Of a DNA stretch of 45,530 bases, positions 36,511 through 45,328 are shown piece after piece. Origin of the DNA: Rhizomonospora bruguierae (GTDB lineage: Bacteria > Actinomycetota > Actinomycetes > Mycobacteriales > Micromonosporaceae); assembly GCF_018397995.1 (NCBI RefSeq), contig NZ_BBQH01000048.1:1-45530 (forward strand), written 5' to 3'. Under the pieces are notes generated by a model. The model was not told the origin of the DNA, did not search any database, and was given only the letters and a program-made list of their open reading frames with translations. Position numbers and translations under genes: made by a program. Numbering within the stretch: position 1 is the first letter of the stretch; each line of letters begins with the position of its first letter.

Positions 36511-38532
36511 GTGATTCGACGCCTGCTCGTAGCCAACCGGGGCGAGATCGCCCGGCGCGTCTTCGCCAGCTGCCGCGCGGTCGGCATCGAGACGGTGGCC
36601 GTCCACTCGGACGCCGACGCGCGCGCGCCGTACGTGACGGAGGCCGACTACGCGGTCCACCTGCCGGGGAACTCGCCGACAGCCACGTACCTGCGCGGGG
36701 ACCTGATCCTGGCCGCGGCGCGCAAGTCGGGCGCGGACGCGATCCACCCGGGTTACGGGTTTCTGGCCGAGAACGCGGACTTCGCCGCGGCGGTGACCGA
36801 CGCCGGCCTGACCTGGGTGGGGCCGCCGCCGAAGGTGATCGCGGCGCTGGGTTCGAAGATCGAGGCGAAGGCACGGTTGGCCGAGGCCGGCCTGCCGGTG
36901 CTGCCCGGCTACCCGGAGCCCGAACTGGTCGAGGAGTACCCGGTGCTGGTGAAGGCGGCGGCCGGGGCGGGCGGGCGCGGCATGCGGCTGGTGCGGGAGC
37001 CGGAGACGCTGGCGGAGGCGGTCGCGGCGGTGCGGCGGGACGCGGCCGCGGCGTTCGGCGACGGCACCGTCTACTGCGAACCGTACGTGGACCGGGCCCG
37101 CCACATCGAGGTGCAGGTCGTCGCGGACGCGCAGGGCAGCGTGCTCACGTTCGGTGAGCGGGAGTGCTCGGTGCAGCGGCGGCACCAGAAGATCGTCGAG
37201 GAGAGCCCGTCGCCGGTGGTGCCGCCCGCGCTGCGCGAGCAGCTGTGCACAGCCGCGGTCGCCGCCGCCCGCGCGGTCGGGTACGTCGGCGTCGGTACGG
37301 TCGAATTCCTCCTCGACCCGGCCGGCGACTTCTACCTCTCCGGGTTCAACACCCGCATCCAGGCCGAACACCCGGTCACCGAGCTGGTCACCGGCGTCGA
37401 TCTGATCCGGCTCCAGCTGCTCGTCGCCGAGGGCTCACCGCTGCCATACCCGGCCGCGCCGCCGATGCGCGGCCACGCCATCGAGGTACGGCTGTGCGCC
37501 GAGGACCCGGCGTACGCGTGGCGATCCGCGACCGGGGTGCTGCACCGGTTCTCGGTGCCGGAGATCGCCGGCGAGTTCCGGCCGCTCCCGCAGCCCGGGC
37601 TGCGCCTGGACGCCGGGGTCGGCGAGGGCGACGTGATCGGCGTGCACTACGACGCCCTGCTCGCCAAGCTGATCGCCTGGGCGCCCAGCCGGTACGACGC
37701 GGCCCGGCTGCTCTCCGGTGCGCTGGTGCGGGCCGAGGTGCACGGCGTCGCCACCAACCGTGACCTGCTGGTCCGGGTGCTGCGCCACCCGTCTTTCCTC
37801 ACCGGCGACGTGGACACCGCGTTCCTCGACCGGCACCCCGAGGTCTACGCGCCGCTGCTGTCCTCGGTGGACGCGGTCCGGCTGTCGTGTCTGGCCGCCG
37901 CCCTCTCCGGCGCGGCGGAGCGGCGGGCCACGGCGCCGGTCCTGCGGTCACTGCCGTCGGGGTGGCGCAATGTGCCCGCCGGTTCGCAGACCACCGTGTA
38001 CGACGGACCCGCCGGCCCCGTCGAGGTCGGGTACCGGCTGGACCGCGCCGGCGAGTTGGCGCACTGGTGGGTCCGCGCCGTGGACCCGGACGAGCTGGAC
38101 CTCGCCGGCCTCGGGCACGTGCAACCCACGGACGACCACCCGCCGGTCGCGGTGGTCTCCGCGCAGCGGGACAGGGTGGTGCTGGACGTGACCGGCATCC
38201 GGCTGGCGTTCAACGTGCACCGGGTCGGTGCGGTCTCCTACGTGGACAGCCGGGAGGGGTCGATGGCCCTGACCGAGTTGCCCCGCTTCCCCCGCCCGGC
38301 GCCGGAACCGGGCCCGCTGCGGGCGCCGCTGCCCGGCGCGGTCGGGCGGATCATGGTGGCGCCCGGCCAGCGGGTCGGTGCCGGCGAGGTGCTGATGACC
38401 GTTGAGGCGATGACACTGGAGCACCCGATCCAGGCGCCCGCGGCGGGCGTCGTCGCGGACCTGCCGGTCCGGCCCGGCTCGCTGGTCGACGCGGGCGCCG
38501 TCCTCGTCGTCCTCGCCGGCGAGGCCCGCTGA
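36511..38532 (+). CDS. Biotin carboxylase-BCCP-like alpha subunit lacking the biotinyl lysine
   Basis: 673 residues from ATG or GTG at 36511. The biotin carboxylase domain (1-450) keeps the N-terminal LLVANRGEIARRVF, the ATP-grasp segment VKAAAGAGGRGM (one Gly of the usual run is Ala), HIEVQVVAD, QRRHQKIVEESPSP and TVEFLL. At the metal-binding strand it reads LSGFNTRIQAEHPV, so Gly278 replaces the usual Glu of EMNTR. The C-terminal BCCP domain reads VEAMTLEHPI, so Thr635 replaces the biotin-accepting Lys of EAMK. Loss of both residues predicts no biotinylation and weak or no carboxylase chemistry, unless another BCCP substitutes. The protein is otherwise full length and the frame is intact. 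Confidence 0.88.
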   Translation: MIRRLLVANRGEIARRVFASCRAVGIETVAVHSDADARAPYVTEADYAVHLPGNSPTATYLRGDLILAAARKSGADAIHPGYGFLAENADFAAAVTDAGLTWVGPPPKVIAALGSKIEAKARLAEAGLPVLPGYPEPELVEEYPVLVKAAAGAGGRGMRLVREPETLAEAVAAVRRDAAAAFGDGTVYCEPYVDRARHIEVQVVADAQGSVLTFGERECSVQRRHQKIVEESPSPVVPPALREQLCTAAVAAARAVGYVGVGTVEFLLDPAGDFYLSGFNTRIQAEHPVTELVTGVDLIRLQLLVAEGSPLPYPAAPPMRGHAIEVRLCAEDPAYAWRSATGVLHRFSVPEIAGEFRPLPQPGLRLDAGVGEGDVIGVHYDALLAKLIAWAPSRYDAARLLSGALVRAEVHGVATNRDLLVRVLRHPSFLTGDVDTAFLDRHPEVYAPLLSSVDAVRLSCLAAALSGAAERRATAPVLRSLPSGWRNVPAGSQTTVYDGPAGPVEVGYRLDRAGELAHWWVRAVDPDELDLAGLGHVQPTDDHPPVAVVSAQRDRVVLDVTGIRLAFNVHRVGAVSYVDSREGSMALTELPRFPRPAPEPGPLRAPLPGAVGRIMVAPGQRVGAGEVLMTVEAMTLEHPIQAPAAGVVADLPVRPGSLVDAGAVLVVLAGEAR

Positions 38533-38542
38533 TCGGGGGCGC

Positions 38543-40087
38543 TCAGCGAGCCAGCGTCGGGGCGGTCAGGGAGCCCGGACCCCGGCCGGCGAGGCAGCGG
38601 AAGAGACGGTCGCCGGCCGCGTACGCCTCCGGTGTGGGCGGCAGCACGTCGAAGCTCCAGCCCTCGCTCATCTGCAGGGTGGTCAGCAGGAACGTCTGCC
38701 GGGTGCACGCCTCGGTGACCGGCGTCGCCGCGTGCACGGCCGCGACCGCCATCGAGCGCATGCCGGCGGGCAGGTCGCCGACCGCGAACACCTCCCAGGT
38801 GTGCGCGCTGTCGCAGCGGACCGGCGTGGCCCGGGCCACCCCGCCGGCGACCGCCACCTCGTCGTAGCAGTCGACCGTGGACGGGCAGCGGACGCCCGAC
38901 GGCAGCGCGACCAGGCAACCGGGCAGTGGCGCCGCCAGCCCGCCGGCCCGGCCCGTGGGCGCGCGACTCGGCGTCGCCAGCGCCGTGGGCGGGGTGGGGC
39001 GGCCGCGGTTGGCGTTGACGCCGACCGCCCAGCCGCCGCCGGCCGCCGCGGCGAGCAGCAGGACCGCGCCCAGGCCGCCCAGAAACCAGCGCAGCCGCAT
39101 CCGCCATGCGCTGCCGCCCCCGAGCTCCACTGGCGTGGCGGGCGACGGTGCGGCGACGTTCAGCGGGCGGGTCGGATGATTCGGGATCGCCGGGTCGTCG
39201 GGCTGGCCGCCGTAGGACGGTACGGGTGGCCCGGGCGGCCCCGAGGCCGGCGGCGCCGGGAACGGCTCCAGCGGCAGGCCCACGAGCGCGTCGCGCAACT
39301 GCTCCGCGGTCGGGCGCGCATCCGCGTCGTTGGCCATGCCGGCGCGCAGCACGTCGAGCAGTTCCGGCGGGACGCCGGGCAGGTCCGGGATCGGCTCCTT
39401 GAACATCTCCATGAGCGTGATCAGGCTCGGCGCCCGGTCGTCGTTCCAGCGCGGCGGCTTGCCACGCATCAGCGCGTACAGGGTGGCGGACAGGGCGTAC
39501 ACGTCGGCGCAGGGCGACGGGTCGCTGTGGCCGAACATCTCCGGCGGCGCGTACGCGGGGGTGAGCACCTCGAGCGTGATCGAGGCGTCCCGGGCCTCGG
39601 CCAGGATCGCCAGGCCGAAGTCGGCCAGGGCCGGCTCGCCGAAGTTGGAGTAGAGGATGTTCGCCGGCTTCACGTCCCGGTGCAGGACGCCGAGCGCGTG
39701 CGCGTCGGCCAGCGCATCTGCGATCTTGATGCCGACGTCGCGCGTCTCCGCCGCGCCCAGCGGCCGGGTGCGCATCCGCTCGGCGTACGAGCCCCGGCAC
39801 AGCTCCATGATCAGGTACGGGTGCTGGTCGGTGGTGACCCCGGCGTCGAACAGGTCCACCACGTGCGGGTGGGACGACATGCGACCGGCGGCCCGGGCCT
39901 CCCGCAGGAAACGGCGCTGGTCCCGCTCGCTGTCCAGGGTCCGATTCTCCACCTTGACCGCGACCTCGCGGCCGACCGACTCCTGCACCGCGCGGAACAC
40001 GGTGGCGTACCCACCGCGGGCGAGCACCGACAGCCCGGACAGACCGGGCACGGCCGGTCGCCGGAGGCTCGGGGGCTCACCGCTCAC
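38543..40087 (-). CDS. Transmembrane serine/threonine protein kinase
   Basis: 514 residues from a GTG at 40087, two bases after the cyclase stop. The kinase domain (about 15-270) has the glycine loop ARGGYATVF, Lys45 (AVKV), Asp138 (HRDVKPANIL), Asp156 (DFG) and APPE. A Pro-rich juxtamembrane segment precedes one membrane helix (WFLGGLGAVLLLAAAAGGGW). The external part contains a Cys-rich, septum-formation-like domain (VRCDSAHTWEVFAVGDLP) that may sense wall or septal signals. It is the last gene of the MBL-cyclase-kinase operon. Phosphorylation of the cyclase is an attractive but untested idea. Confidence 0.93.
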   Translation of the reverse strand: MSGEPPSLRRPAVPGLSGLSVLARGGYATVFRAVQESVGREVAVKVENRTLDSERDQRRFLREARAAGRMSSHPHVVDLFDAGVTTDQHPYLIMELCRGSYAERMRTRPLGAAETRDVGIKIADALADAHALGVLHRDVKPANILYSNFGEPALADFGLAILAEARDASITLEVLTPAYAPPEMFGHSDPSPCADVYALSATLYALMRGKPPRWNDDRAPSLITLMEMFKEPIPDLPGVPPELLDVLRAGMANDADARPTAEQLRDALVGLPLEPFPAPPASGPPGPPVPSYGGQPDDPAIPNHPTRPLNVAAPSPATPVELGGGSAWRMRLRWFLGGLGAVLLLAAAAGGGWAVGVNANRGRPTPPTALATPSRAPTGRAGGLAAPLPGCLVALPSGVRCPSTVDCYDEVAVAGGVARATPVRCDSAHTWEVFAVGDLPAGMRSMAVAAVHAATPVTEACTRQTFLLTTLQMSEGWSFDVLPPTPEAYAAGDRLFRCLAGRGPGSLTAPTLAR

Positions 40088-40089
40088 GG

Positions 40090-43000
40090 TTACGAAGGTA
40101 CTTCACCGTCGAGGCGGACCACTGTCTCGATGGGTACGCTGCCCGAGTCGCCGGCCCGGCAACCGCCGAGGGACGCCAGCACCGCGTCGGCCGCCGCACG
40201 CTCGCAGACCTGCTCGGTGGCGTACGCCAGGCGCACCGCCTCGCCCGCCGCCTGCCTGGCCTGCTCGCCCAGCCCGGCGGCGGCCCGGGTCTCGGCCAGC
40301 AGCCGCCAGGCCCGGACCCGGCTGCGCACGTCCTCCGCCGGTGCCTGCACCGCGCGGCTGGCCCAGCCCACCGCCTCCTCCACCCGGCCGTCGGCCAGCA
40401 GCGCCTCCGCGTACGCGGCGACCGCCTGCCGGCGCGGGTACAGCATGGACGGACCGTCGGCCTGCTCGGCGATCGGTGCCAGCAGCCGGACGGCGGCGCC
40501 CGGCTCACCGGCGGCCAGGCGCGCACCGGCGAGCAGCACCCGGGGGCCGACCTGGGTGGCGGCCAGCACCTCGTGCGGCTGCACCACGGACAGCACCGCC
40601 TGCGCCTCCGCCTCCGCGGCTTCGACCGCGCCCTGCTCCAGGTTGACCAGCCCCCGCGCGGTGCGGGCCATCCCGATCAGCAGCGGGTGCCCGGTGCGCT
40701 CGCTGTGCCCCAGCGCGTCGGTGAGCAGGTCGATCGCGTGCTCCGGCTCGGCCAGCCCGCGGGCGATGAAGCCGCGCACCACCAGCGCCAGCCCTCGACC
40801 CCAGTCGTCCGCGGCGGCCACGAACTCGCGGTACGCCCGCCGCGCCTCCCGGTCGGCCTCGGCCAGCTCGCCCAGTTCGGCCGAGGCGAACGCCTCCACG
40901 GCGCGCAGCGTGCCCACCGCCCACGACTCCCCGACCCGCTCACCGAACGGCAGGAACACCCGGGCCAGCCGCCGGGCCTCGGCGAGCCGGCCGGCCAGCA
41001 GCCGGGTGAATGCGGTCGTGCCGCGCAGCCAGGCGCGCCCCATCGGGTCGTTCAGCTCGGCGAACAGCCGTGCGGCGCGCCCCAGGGCGGCGTCCGCGCC
41101 CGCGAAGTCGCCCCGGGCCGTGGTCACCCAGGCGAGGTTCTGCAGCGACCACGCCTGGCTGCGCCGGTCCCCCACCTCGGAGGCCACCCGGTACGACTCG
41201 GCGAACCGGCCGCCCGCCTCGGACAGCCGCCCGGCCAGGTAGTCGGCCATGCCGAGCCGACGCATCGCGTCCGCCCGCTCGGCCGGCAGGTCGGCGTCGG
41301 CGGCGACCTGGAGGGCCTCGGTCCAGGCGGCGACCGCGTGCGGCTGGTCGCCCACGACGGAGTGCGCCTGGCCGGCCACGATCAGCGCCTGGGCCCGGAT
41401 CAGCCGATCGTCCCCGGCGTTCGCATTGATCTTCTCGGCGAAGGCGAGCGCCTCAGCGGGGCGCCGGTGCTGGAGCAGCGCCTGGGCGTGCACCAGCCGG
41501 TCCGCCGCCGGCAGCGCCTCGCCGGCCAGTTTGGCGGCGCGCTCGGCGTACTCCACGGCGAGCGCCGGCTCGCCCGCGGTCACCGCCCGCCGGGCCGCCC
41601 GGCTCAGCGCCGCGACCCCCAGCGGCGCCACCGCCCGGGCCTCGGCATCGGCGCGCAGGCCGACCGCGTCCGCCAGCTTGGCCGCCCGCTCGACGTGCTC
41701 GGCGATGAACGCGTCCCAGAGCTGGCGGGGCGGCGTGGCGGTGAGCGGGGGCGCGGCGGCGGTGCGCACGGTCGGGACCGCGTCGGCCCGGTCCCCGTGG
41801 CGGGCCTGCGCCGCCCAGCCGGCCAGGAACGCGTGCAGATCGGCCAGGTCGGCCCGGCCGATGCCGGCGTAGGCGGCCTCCCGCATCAGCGGGGTGGCGA
41901 AGGCGTACCCGCCGCGGACCCGGTGCAGCATACGGCGCTGGAGCAGCTCGTCGAGGGCGCGCTCCAGCTCCACGGCGGCGACCGCGGCCGGGCGACCGCC
42001 GCGACCCGCACGCCGCTCGCGGAGCGCCTCCAGCGCCCCGGCCGGCACGGTGTCGCCGACCACGGCGGCGTCCCGCAGCACCGAGCGGGCGTCCACCGGC
42101 AGCGCGTCGATCCGGGCGGCGAGCACGGCCGCCAGGTCCCGGGAGAGCAGGCGGCTGCCGAGCGAGCCGGGCGCCAGCCGCCACTGCCCGCTCTTGGTGA
42201 CGCCGACCGCGGGCGTCAGCGCGCCCCGCTCCAGCAGCAGCGTGACCAGCTCCGCCAGGTAGAACGGGTTGCCCTGCGCGGTGGCCAGCAGCCGGTCCTC
42301 GTCCGACTGGGACAGCCGGCCGCCGGACAGGTACGAGGTCAGCAGCCGCGCGGCGTCGGCACCGCGCAGCGGCTGCAGGGCGAGCACCTCGGCGTCGGCC
42401 AGGCGGGTCAGCGCACCGGCGGTGCGGACCAGCTCCGGCCGGCCCAGCAGCAGCACCAGCACCGGACCGATCAGCTTGGCCAGGGTGACGCCCAGCGCGT
42501 TGACCGTCTCGATCGTGGCGTCGTGCAGGTCGTCGACGACCACCAGCGTCGGCGCCTCGGTGGCCAGGCCGGTCAGCAGGTCGGCGACGGCGGTCGGCAC
42601 CGCCTCGGTGTCCGGCTGGGGCGCGGGGCCGGTGCCGGTCCACTCCAGCGCGGCGCCCGGCCCGGCGTGCGTGGTGGGCAGCTCCCCGTACCCGAGCAGG
42701 GCCAGCAGCAGGTCGACGGCGATCGGCGGGGCGTCCGGGCCGGAGCGGGACAGCCGCTGGGCCAGCCGGCGCAGCCGCTCCTCGGCCACCTGCCGGCCGC
42801 CGCTGGCCGCCTCCGCCGGCAGGCCGATCGCGGTGCGGACCAGGTCGGCCAGCGGCGCCAGCCGGCGGCGCTCGCCGTAGGCCGCGCACCGGACCGACAG
42901 CACCCGGGCGCCGCTGTGCGCGGCGTACCGCCCGGCGCCCGTGTCGTAGCCGGCGGCGAAGCGCTCCACCTCGGCGGCGAACCGGGTCTTGCCGATCCCC

Positions 43001-43785
43001 GCCTCGGCGGTCATCAGCAGCACCTGCGGTTCGCCCCGGTCGATCACCTCGGCGAGCCGGCCGGCGATCCGGCCCAGCTCCGCCTCGCGCCCCACGAACG
43101 GCGCCTCGTCGCCCAGGCCGGACCGGGTGCCCGGCGCGTCGTGCAGGCCGAGCAGTTCGTACGACTCGACCGGGGCCCGCTTGCCCTTCAGCCGCAGCGG
43201 CCGCAACTGCCGCCAGGAGGCGACGTGCCGGGTGGCGGCGCTGGTCCGCGCGCCCGCGTAGACCGCGCCGATCGCCGCCGCGTCCGCCAGCCGGGCGGCC
43301 GTGTTCACCGTGTCCCCGATGACGGTGTACTCCAGCGCGGCCTGCACCCCGGCGACCACGTCACCGGTGTTCAGCCCCACCCGCAGGCCCAGCGGGGCAC
43401 CGCCGCCGCGCTCGTCGTCCAGCACCCGGCGGACCGCCCGCTGCATGGACAGCGCCGCCCGGACCGCCCGCTCGGCATCGTCCTCGTGCGCGACCGGCGC
43501 ACCGAACACCGCCATGATGCCGTCGCCGGTCAGCTTGTCCACGTGGCCGCCGAACGTCTTGACCGCGCCGGCCAGTGCCGCCATGACCCGGTCGGTGACC
43601 GCGCCGACCCGCTCCGGGTCCAGATCCTCGGCCCAGGCGGTGAAGTCCGACAGGTCGCCGAAGAGGACGGTGACCACCCGACGCTCGGTCGCCGGCAGGG
43701 TCGCGGCCGCCTGGAGCGCGGCGCCGCAGTGGTGGCAGAACCGCGCGCCGGGCACGAGCACGGTTCCGCACACGGGGCAGGTCAC
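40090..43785 (-). CDS. Class III nucleotidyl cyclase fused to AAA ATPase and TPR repeats
   Basis: 1231 residues from a GTG at 43785 that overlaps the MBL stop (GTGA). An N-terminal zinc ribbon (CPVCG...CHHCG) is followed by a cyclase domain with metal aspartates Asp44 (FGDLSDFTAW) and Asp88 (KLTGDGIMAVFG). The Lys before TGDG and the GDTVNTAARL stretch keep the base-recognition and transition-state residues, so it is probably an active adenylate cyclase. An AAA/STAND-type ATPase follows (Walker A LLMTAEAGIGKT, Walker B LVVVDDLHDA), then a long alpha-helical TPR region to the C-terminus. Such proteins resemble LuxR-like or mammalian soluble adenylyl cyclases in layout. No membrane segment is seen, so it is cytosolic. 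Confidence 0.92.
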   Translation of the reverse strand: MTCPVCGTVLVPGARFCHHCGAALQAAATLPATERRVVTVLFGDLSDFTAWAEDLDPERVGAVTDRVMAALAGAVKTFGGHVDKLTGDGIMAVFGAPVAHEDDAERAVRAALSMQRAVRRVLDDERGGGAPLGLRVGLNTGDVVAGVQAALEYTVIGDTVNTAARLADAAAIGAVYAGARTSAATRHVASWRQLRPLRLKGKRAPVESYELLGLHDAPGTRSGLGDEAPFVGREAELGRIAGRLAEVIDRGEPQVLLMTAEAGIGKTRFAAEVERFAAGYDTGAGRYAAHSGARVLSVRCAAYGERRRLAPLADLVRTAIGLPAEAASGGRQVAEERLRRLAQRLSRSGPDAPPIAVDLLLALLGYGELPTTHAGPGAALEWTGTGPAPQPDTEAVPTAVADLLTGLATEAPTLVVVDDLHDATIETVNALGVTLAKLIGPVLVLLLGRPELVRTAGALTRLADAEVLALQPLRGADAARLLTSYLSGGRLSQSDEDRLLATAQGNPFYLAELVTLLLERGALTPAVGVTKSGQWRLAPGSLGSRLLSRDLAAVLAARIDALPVDARSVLRDAAVVGDTVPAGALEALRERRAGRGGRPAAVAAVELERALDELLQRRMLHRVRGGYAFATPLMREAAYAGIGRADLADLHAFLAGWAAQARHGDRADAVPTVRTAAAPPLTATPPRQLWDAFIAEHVERAAKLADAVGLRADAEARAVAPLGVAALSRAARRAVTAGEPALAVEYAERAAKLAGEALPAADRLVHAQALLQHRRPAEALAFAEKINANAGDDRLIRAQALIVAGQAHSVVGDQPHAVAAWTEALQVAADADLPAERADAMRRLGMADYLAGRLSEAGGRFAESYRVASEVGDRRSQAWSLQNLAWVTTARGDFAGADAALGRAARLFAELNDPMGRAWLRGTTAFTRLLAGRLAEARRLARVFLPFGERVGESWAVGTLRAVEAFASAELGELAEADREARRAYREFVAAADDWGRGLALVVRGFIARGLAEPEHAIDLLTDALGHSERTGHPLLIGMARTARGLVNLEQGAVEAAEAEAQAVLSVVQPHEVLAATQVGPRVLLAGARLAAGEPGAAVRLLAPIAEQADGPSMLYPRRQAVAAYAEALLADGRVEEAVGWASRAVQAPAEDVRSRVRAWRLLAETRAAAGLGEQARQAAGEAVRLAYATEQVCERAAADAVLASLGGCRAGDSGSVPIETVVRLDGEVPS

Positions 43786-44576
43786 GGTGTGTCCCAACTC
43801 ACCGGAGGGCCGGGGAATTCCCGCTCCGCCGACTCCAGGTAGGCGAGTTGGGCGGCGACGGACATCTCGGCCGCCGGCCAGAGCGACCGGTCCACGTCCG
43901 CGTAGACCCGGGCGACCACCTCGGCGGCGCCCGTCACGCCGGCCGCCACCACCGCCCGCACCTGCTCCAGCCGGGCCTCGCGGTGCGCCAGGTAGAACCG
44001 CGCCGCCGCGGCGCAGTCCGCCAGCGCCGGGCCGTGCCCCGGCAGCGCCGGCACGTTCTCGTACCGGCCCAGCGTGCGCAGGCTGGCCAGGTACGCGCCG
44101 AGGTCGCCGTCCGGGTGGGCGACCACGGTCGTACCCCGGCCGAGGATCGTGTCGCCGGTGAAGATCACCCGCTCGCCGCCGACCGTCACCGCGAAGCAGC
44201 GGGAGTCGGCCGTGTGCCCGGGCGTATCCAGCACCTCGACCGCCAGCCCCGAGCCCGCGACCCGGTCGGTGGCGGCGCCGGTCAGCTCCAGGAACCGGGC
44301 GAAGCCCTCGGCGTGGTCCGGGTGGCCGTGCGTGAGCAGCGCGCCGAGCACCGGCCCGCGGGCGGCGACCGCGGCCAGGTGCCCCTCGTCGAGCGGACCC
44401 GGGTCGATCACCACTGCGCCGGCGGCGCCGGGCGCGCGCAGCACCCACGTGTTCGTGCCGTCCAGGGTCATCGGGCCGGGATTGGGGGCGCGCACCAGCT
44501 CGACCCAACCGGGCAGCTGGTCGGCGAGCGCCGCCGCCGGTGCCGTGACGTGCGCCGGCCCCCCGCTCCTCACCAT
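43782..44576 (-). CDS. MBL-fold metallohydrolase
   Basis: 264 residues from ATG 44576 (MVRSGGPAHVTAP). The metallo-beta-lactamase fold is shown by the zinc motif LLTHGHPDHAEG, the later TPGHTADS and FTGDTILG, and the C-terminal PGHGP. It is close to the LACTB2-like endoribonuclease/hydrolase branch with the NPGPMTLDGTNTWVL N-terminal hallmark. The substrate is unknown. It starts an overlapping operon with the cyclase and kinase. A 132-bp gap to the ridA-like stop holds the promoter and nothing else I can support. Confidence 0.9.
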   Translation of the reverse strand: MVRSGGPAHVTAPAAALADQLPGWVELVRAPNPGPMTLDGTNTWVLRAPGAAGAVVIDPGPLDEGHLAAVAARGPVLGALLTHGHPDHAEGFARFLELTGAATDRVAGSGLAVEVLDTPGHTADSRCFAVTVGGERVIFTGDTILGRGTTVVAHPDGDLGAYLASLRTLGRYENVPALPGHGPALADCAAAARFYLAHREARLEQVRAVVAAGVTGAAEVVARVYADVDRSLWPAAEMSVAAQLAYLESAEREFPGPPVSWDTP

Positions 44577-44708
44577 GCCTGCGATGGTACGGCCGGGGGG
44601 TGACAACCCGGCTCGGCCGGCCGCCCGACCCGGCCCGGTACGCCCTGCGCCCGCACCGGTCGGTTCCGCACCCGCGCGGCGCCGGACCGCCGAGCTCAGT
44701 CGCCGGCC

Positions 44709-45176
44709 TCAGTCGCCGATCTCGACGATGACCTCGACCTCGACCGGCGCCCCGAGCGGCAGCTCAGCGACGCCAACGGCGCTGCGGGCGTGCCGGCCGG
44801 CCTCCCCGAACACCTCGCCGAACAGCTCGGACGCGCCGTTGATGACGGCGGGCTGACCGGTGAAGCCGGACGCCGAGGCGACGAAGCCCGTCACCTTGAC
44901 GACCTTGACCACCCGCTCCAGCCCGACCAGCGCGTCGATCGCGGCGAGCGCGTTCAGGGCGCAGGTGGCGGCCAGCTCGCGGGCGCGGTCCGGGTCGACC
45001 TCCGCGCCGACCTTGCCGGTCGCGGCCAGCTTCCCCTCGATCATGGGCAACTGCCCGGAAACGTAGACATGGTTCCCGGACTGCACCGCGGGCACGTACG
45101 CGGCGACCGGCGGCACCACCTCCGGCAGCCGCAGACCGAGCGCCTCGAGGCGCCCGAACGGATCGACCGCCGTCAT
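44709..45176 (-). CDS. RidA-family enamine/imine deaminase-like protein
   Basis: 155 residues from ATG 45176, overlapping the DUF4177 stop (ATGA). RidA proteins hydrolyse reactive enamines and imines made by PLP enzymes. Family blocks are visible: VQSGNHVYVSGQLP, the NALAAI segment and a C-terminal LPLGAPVEVEVIVEIG. The catalytic arginine of classic RidA near the C-terminal PVARPCVE-type block is not obvious; the actinobacterial paralogue of this locus commonly differs there, so deaminase activity is uncertain. Confidence 0.9.
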   Translation of the reverse strand: MTAVDPFGRLEALGLRLPEVVPPVAAYVPAVQSGNHVYVSGQLPMIEGKLAATGKVGAEVDPDRARELAATCALNALAAIDALVGLERVVKVVKVTGFVASASGFTGQPAVINGASELFGEVFGEAGRHARSAVGVAELPLGAPVEVEVIVEIGD

Positions 45177-45328
45177 GACTTCGGCCGCTTGAAATAGGCC
45201 ACAAGCTGCTCCGCGCCGGGCCCCGGCACCACGGCGACCAGCTCCCAGCCGTCCTCGCCCCAGGTGTCCAGGATCTGCTTGGTTGCGTGCACCAGCAGCG
45301 GCACGGTGGCGTACTCCCACTTCTGCAT
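45173..45328 (-). CDS. DUF4177 small protein
   Basis: 51 residues from ATG 45328 (MQKWEYATVPLLVHATKQIL), with AGGGTG 9 nt upstream. The remainder, DTWGEDGWELVAVVPGPG followed by a basic C-terminus ending KRPKS, is the compact DUF4177 fold with the conserved W..GWELV core. The function is unknown. It overlaps the ridA-like gene by four bases, and this pair is a conserved actinobacterial association near crp. Confidence 0.9.
   Translation of the reverse strand: MQKWEYATVPLLVHATKQILDTWGEDGWELVAVVPGPGAEQLVAYFKRPKS

Noticed and set aside
40573-43842. 1089-residue + strand open frame opposite the cyclase gene
   Set aside because: Antisense artefact of third-position G/C bias; low-complexity composition with no recognisable domain.
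40090-44508. 1472-residue version of the cyclase starting inside the MBL gene
   Set aside because: The extra N-terminal 241 residues are an out-of-frame reading of the MBL gene; the GTG at 43785 begins the zinc ribbon and overlaps the MBL stop.
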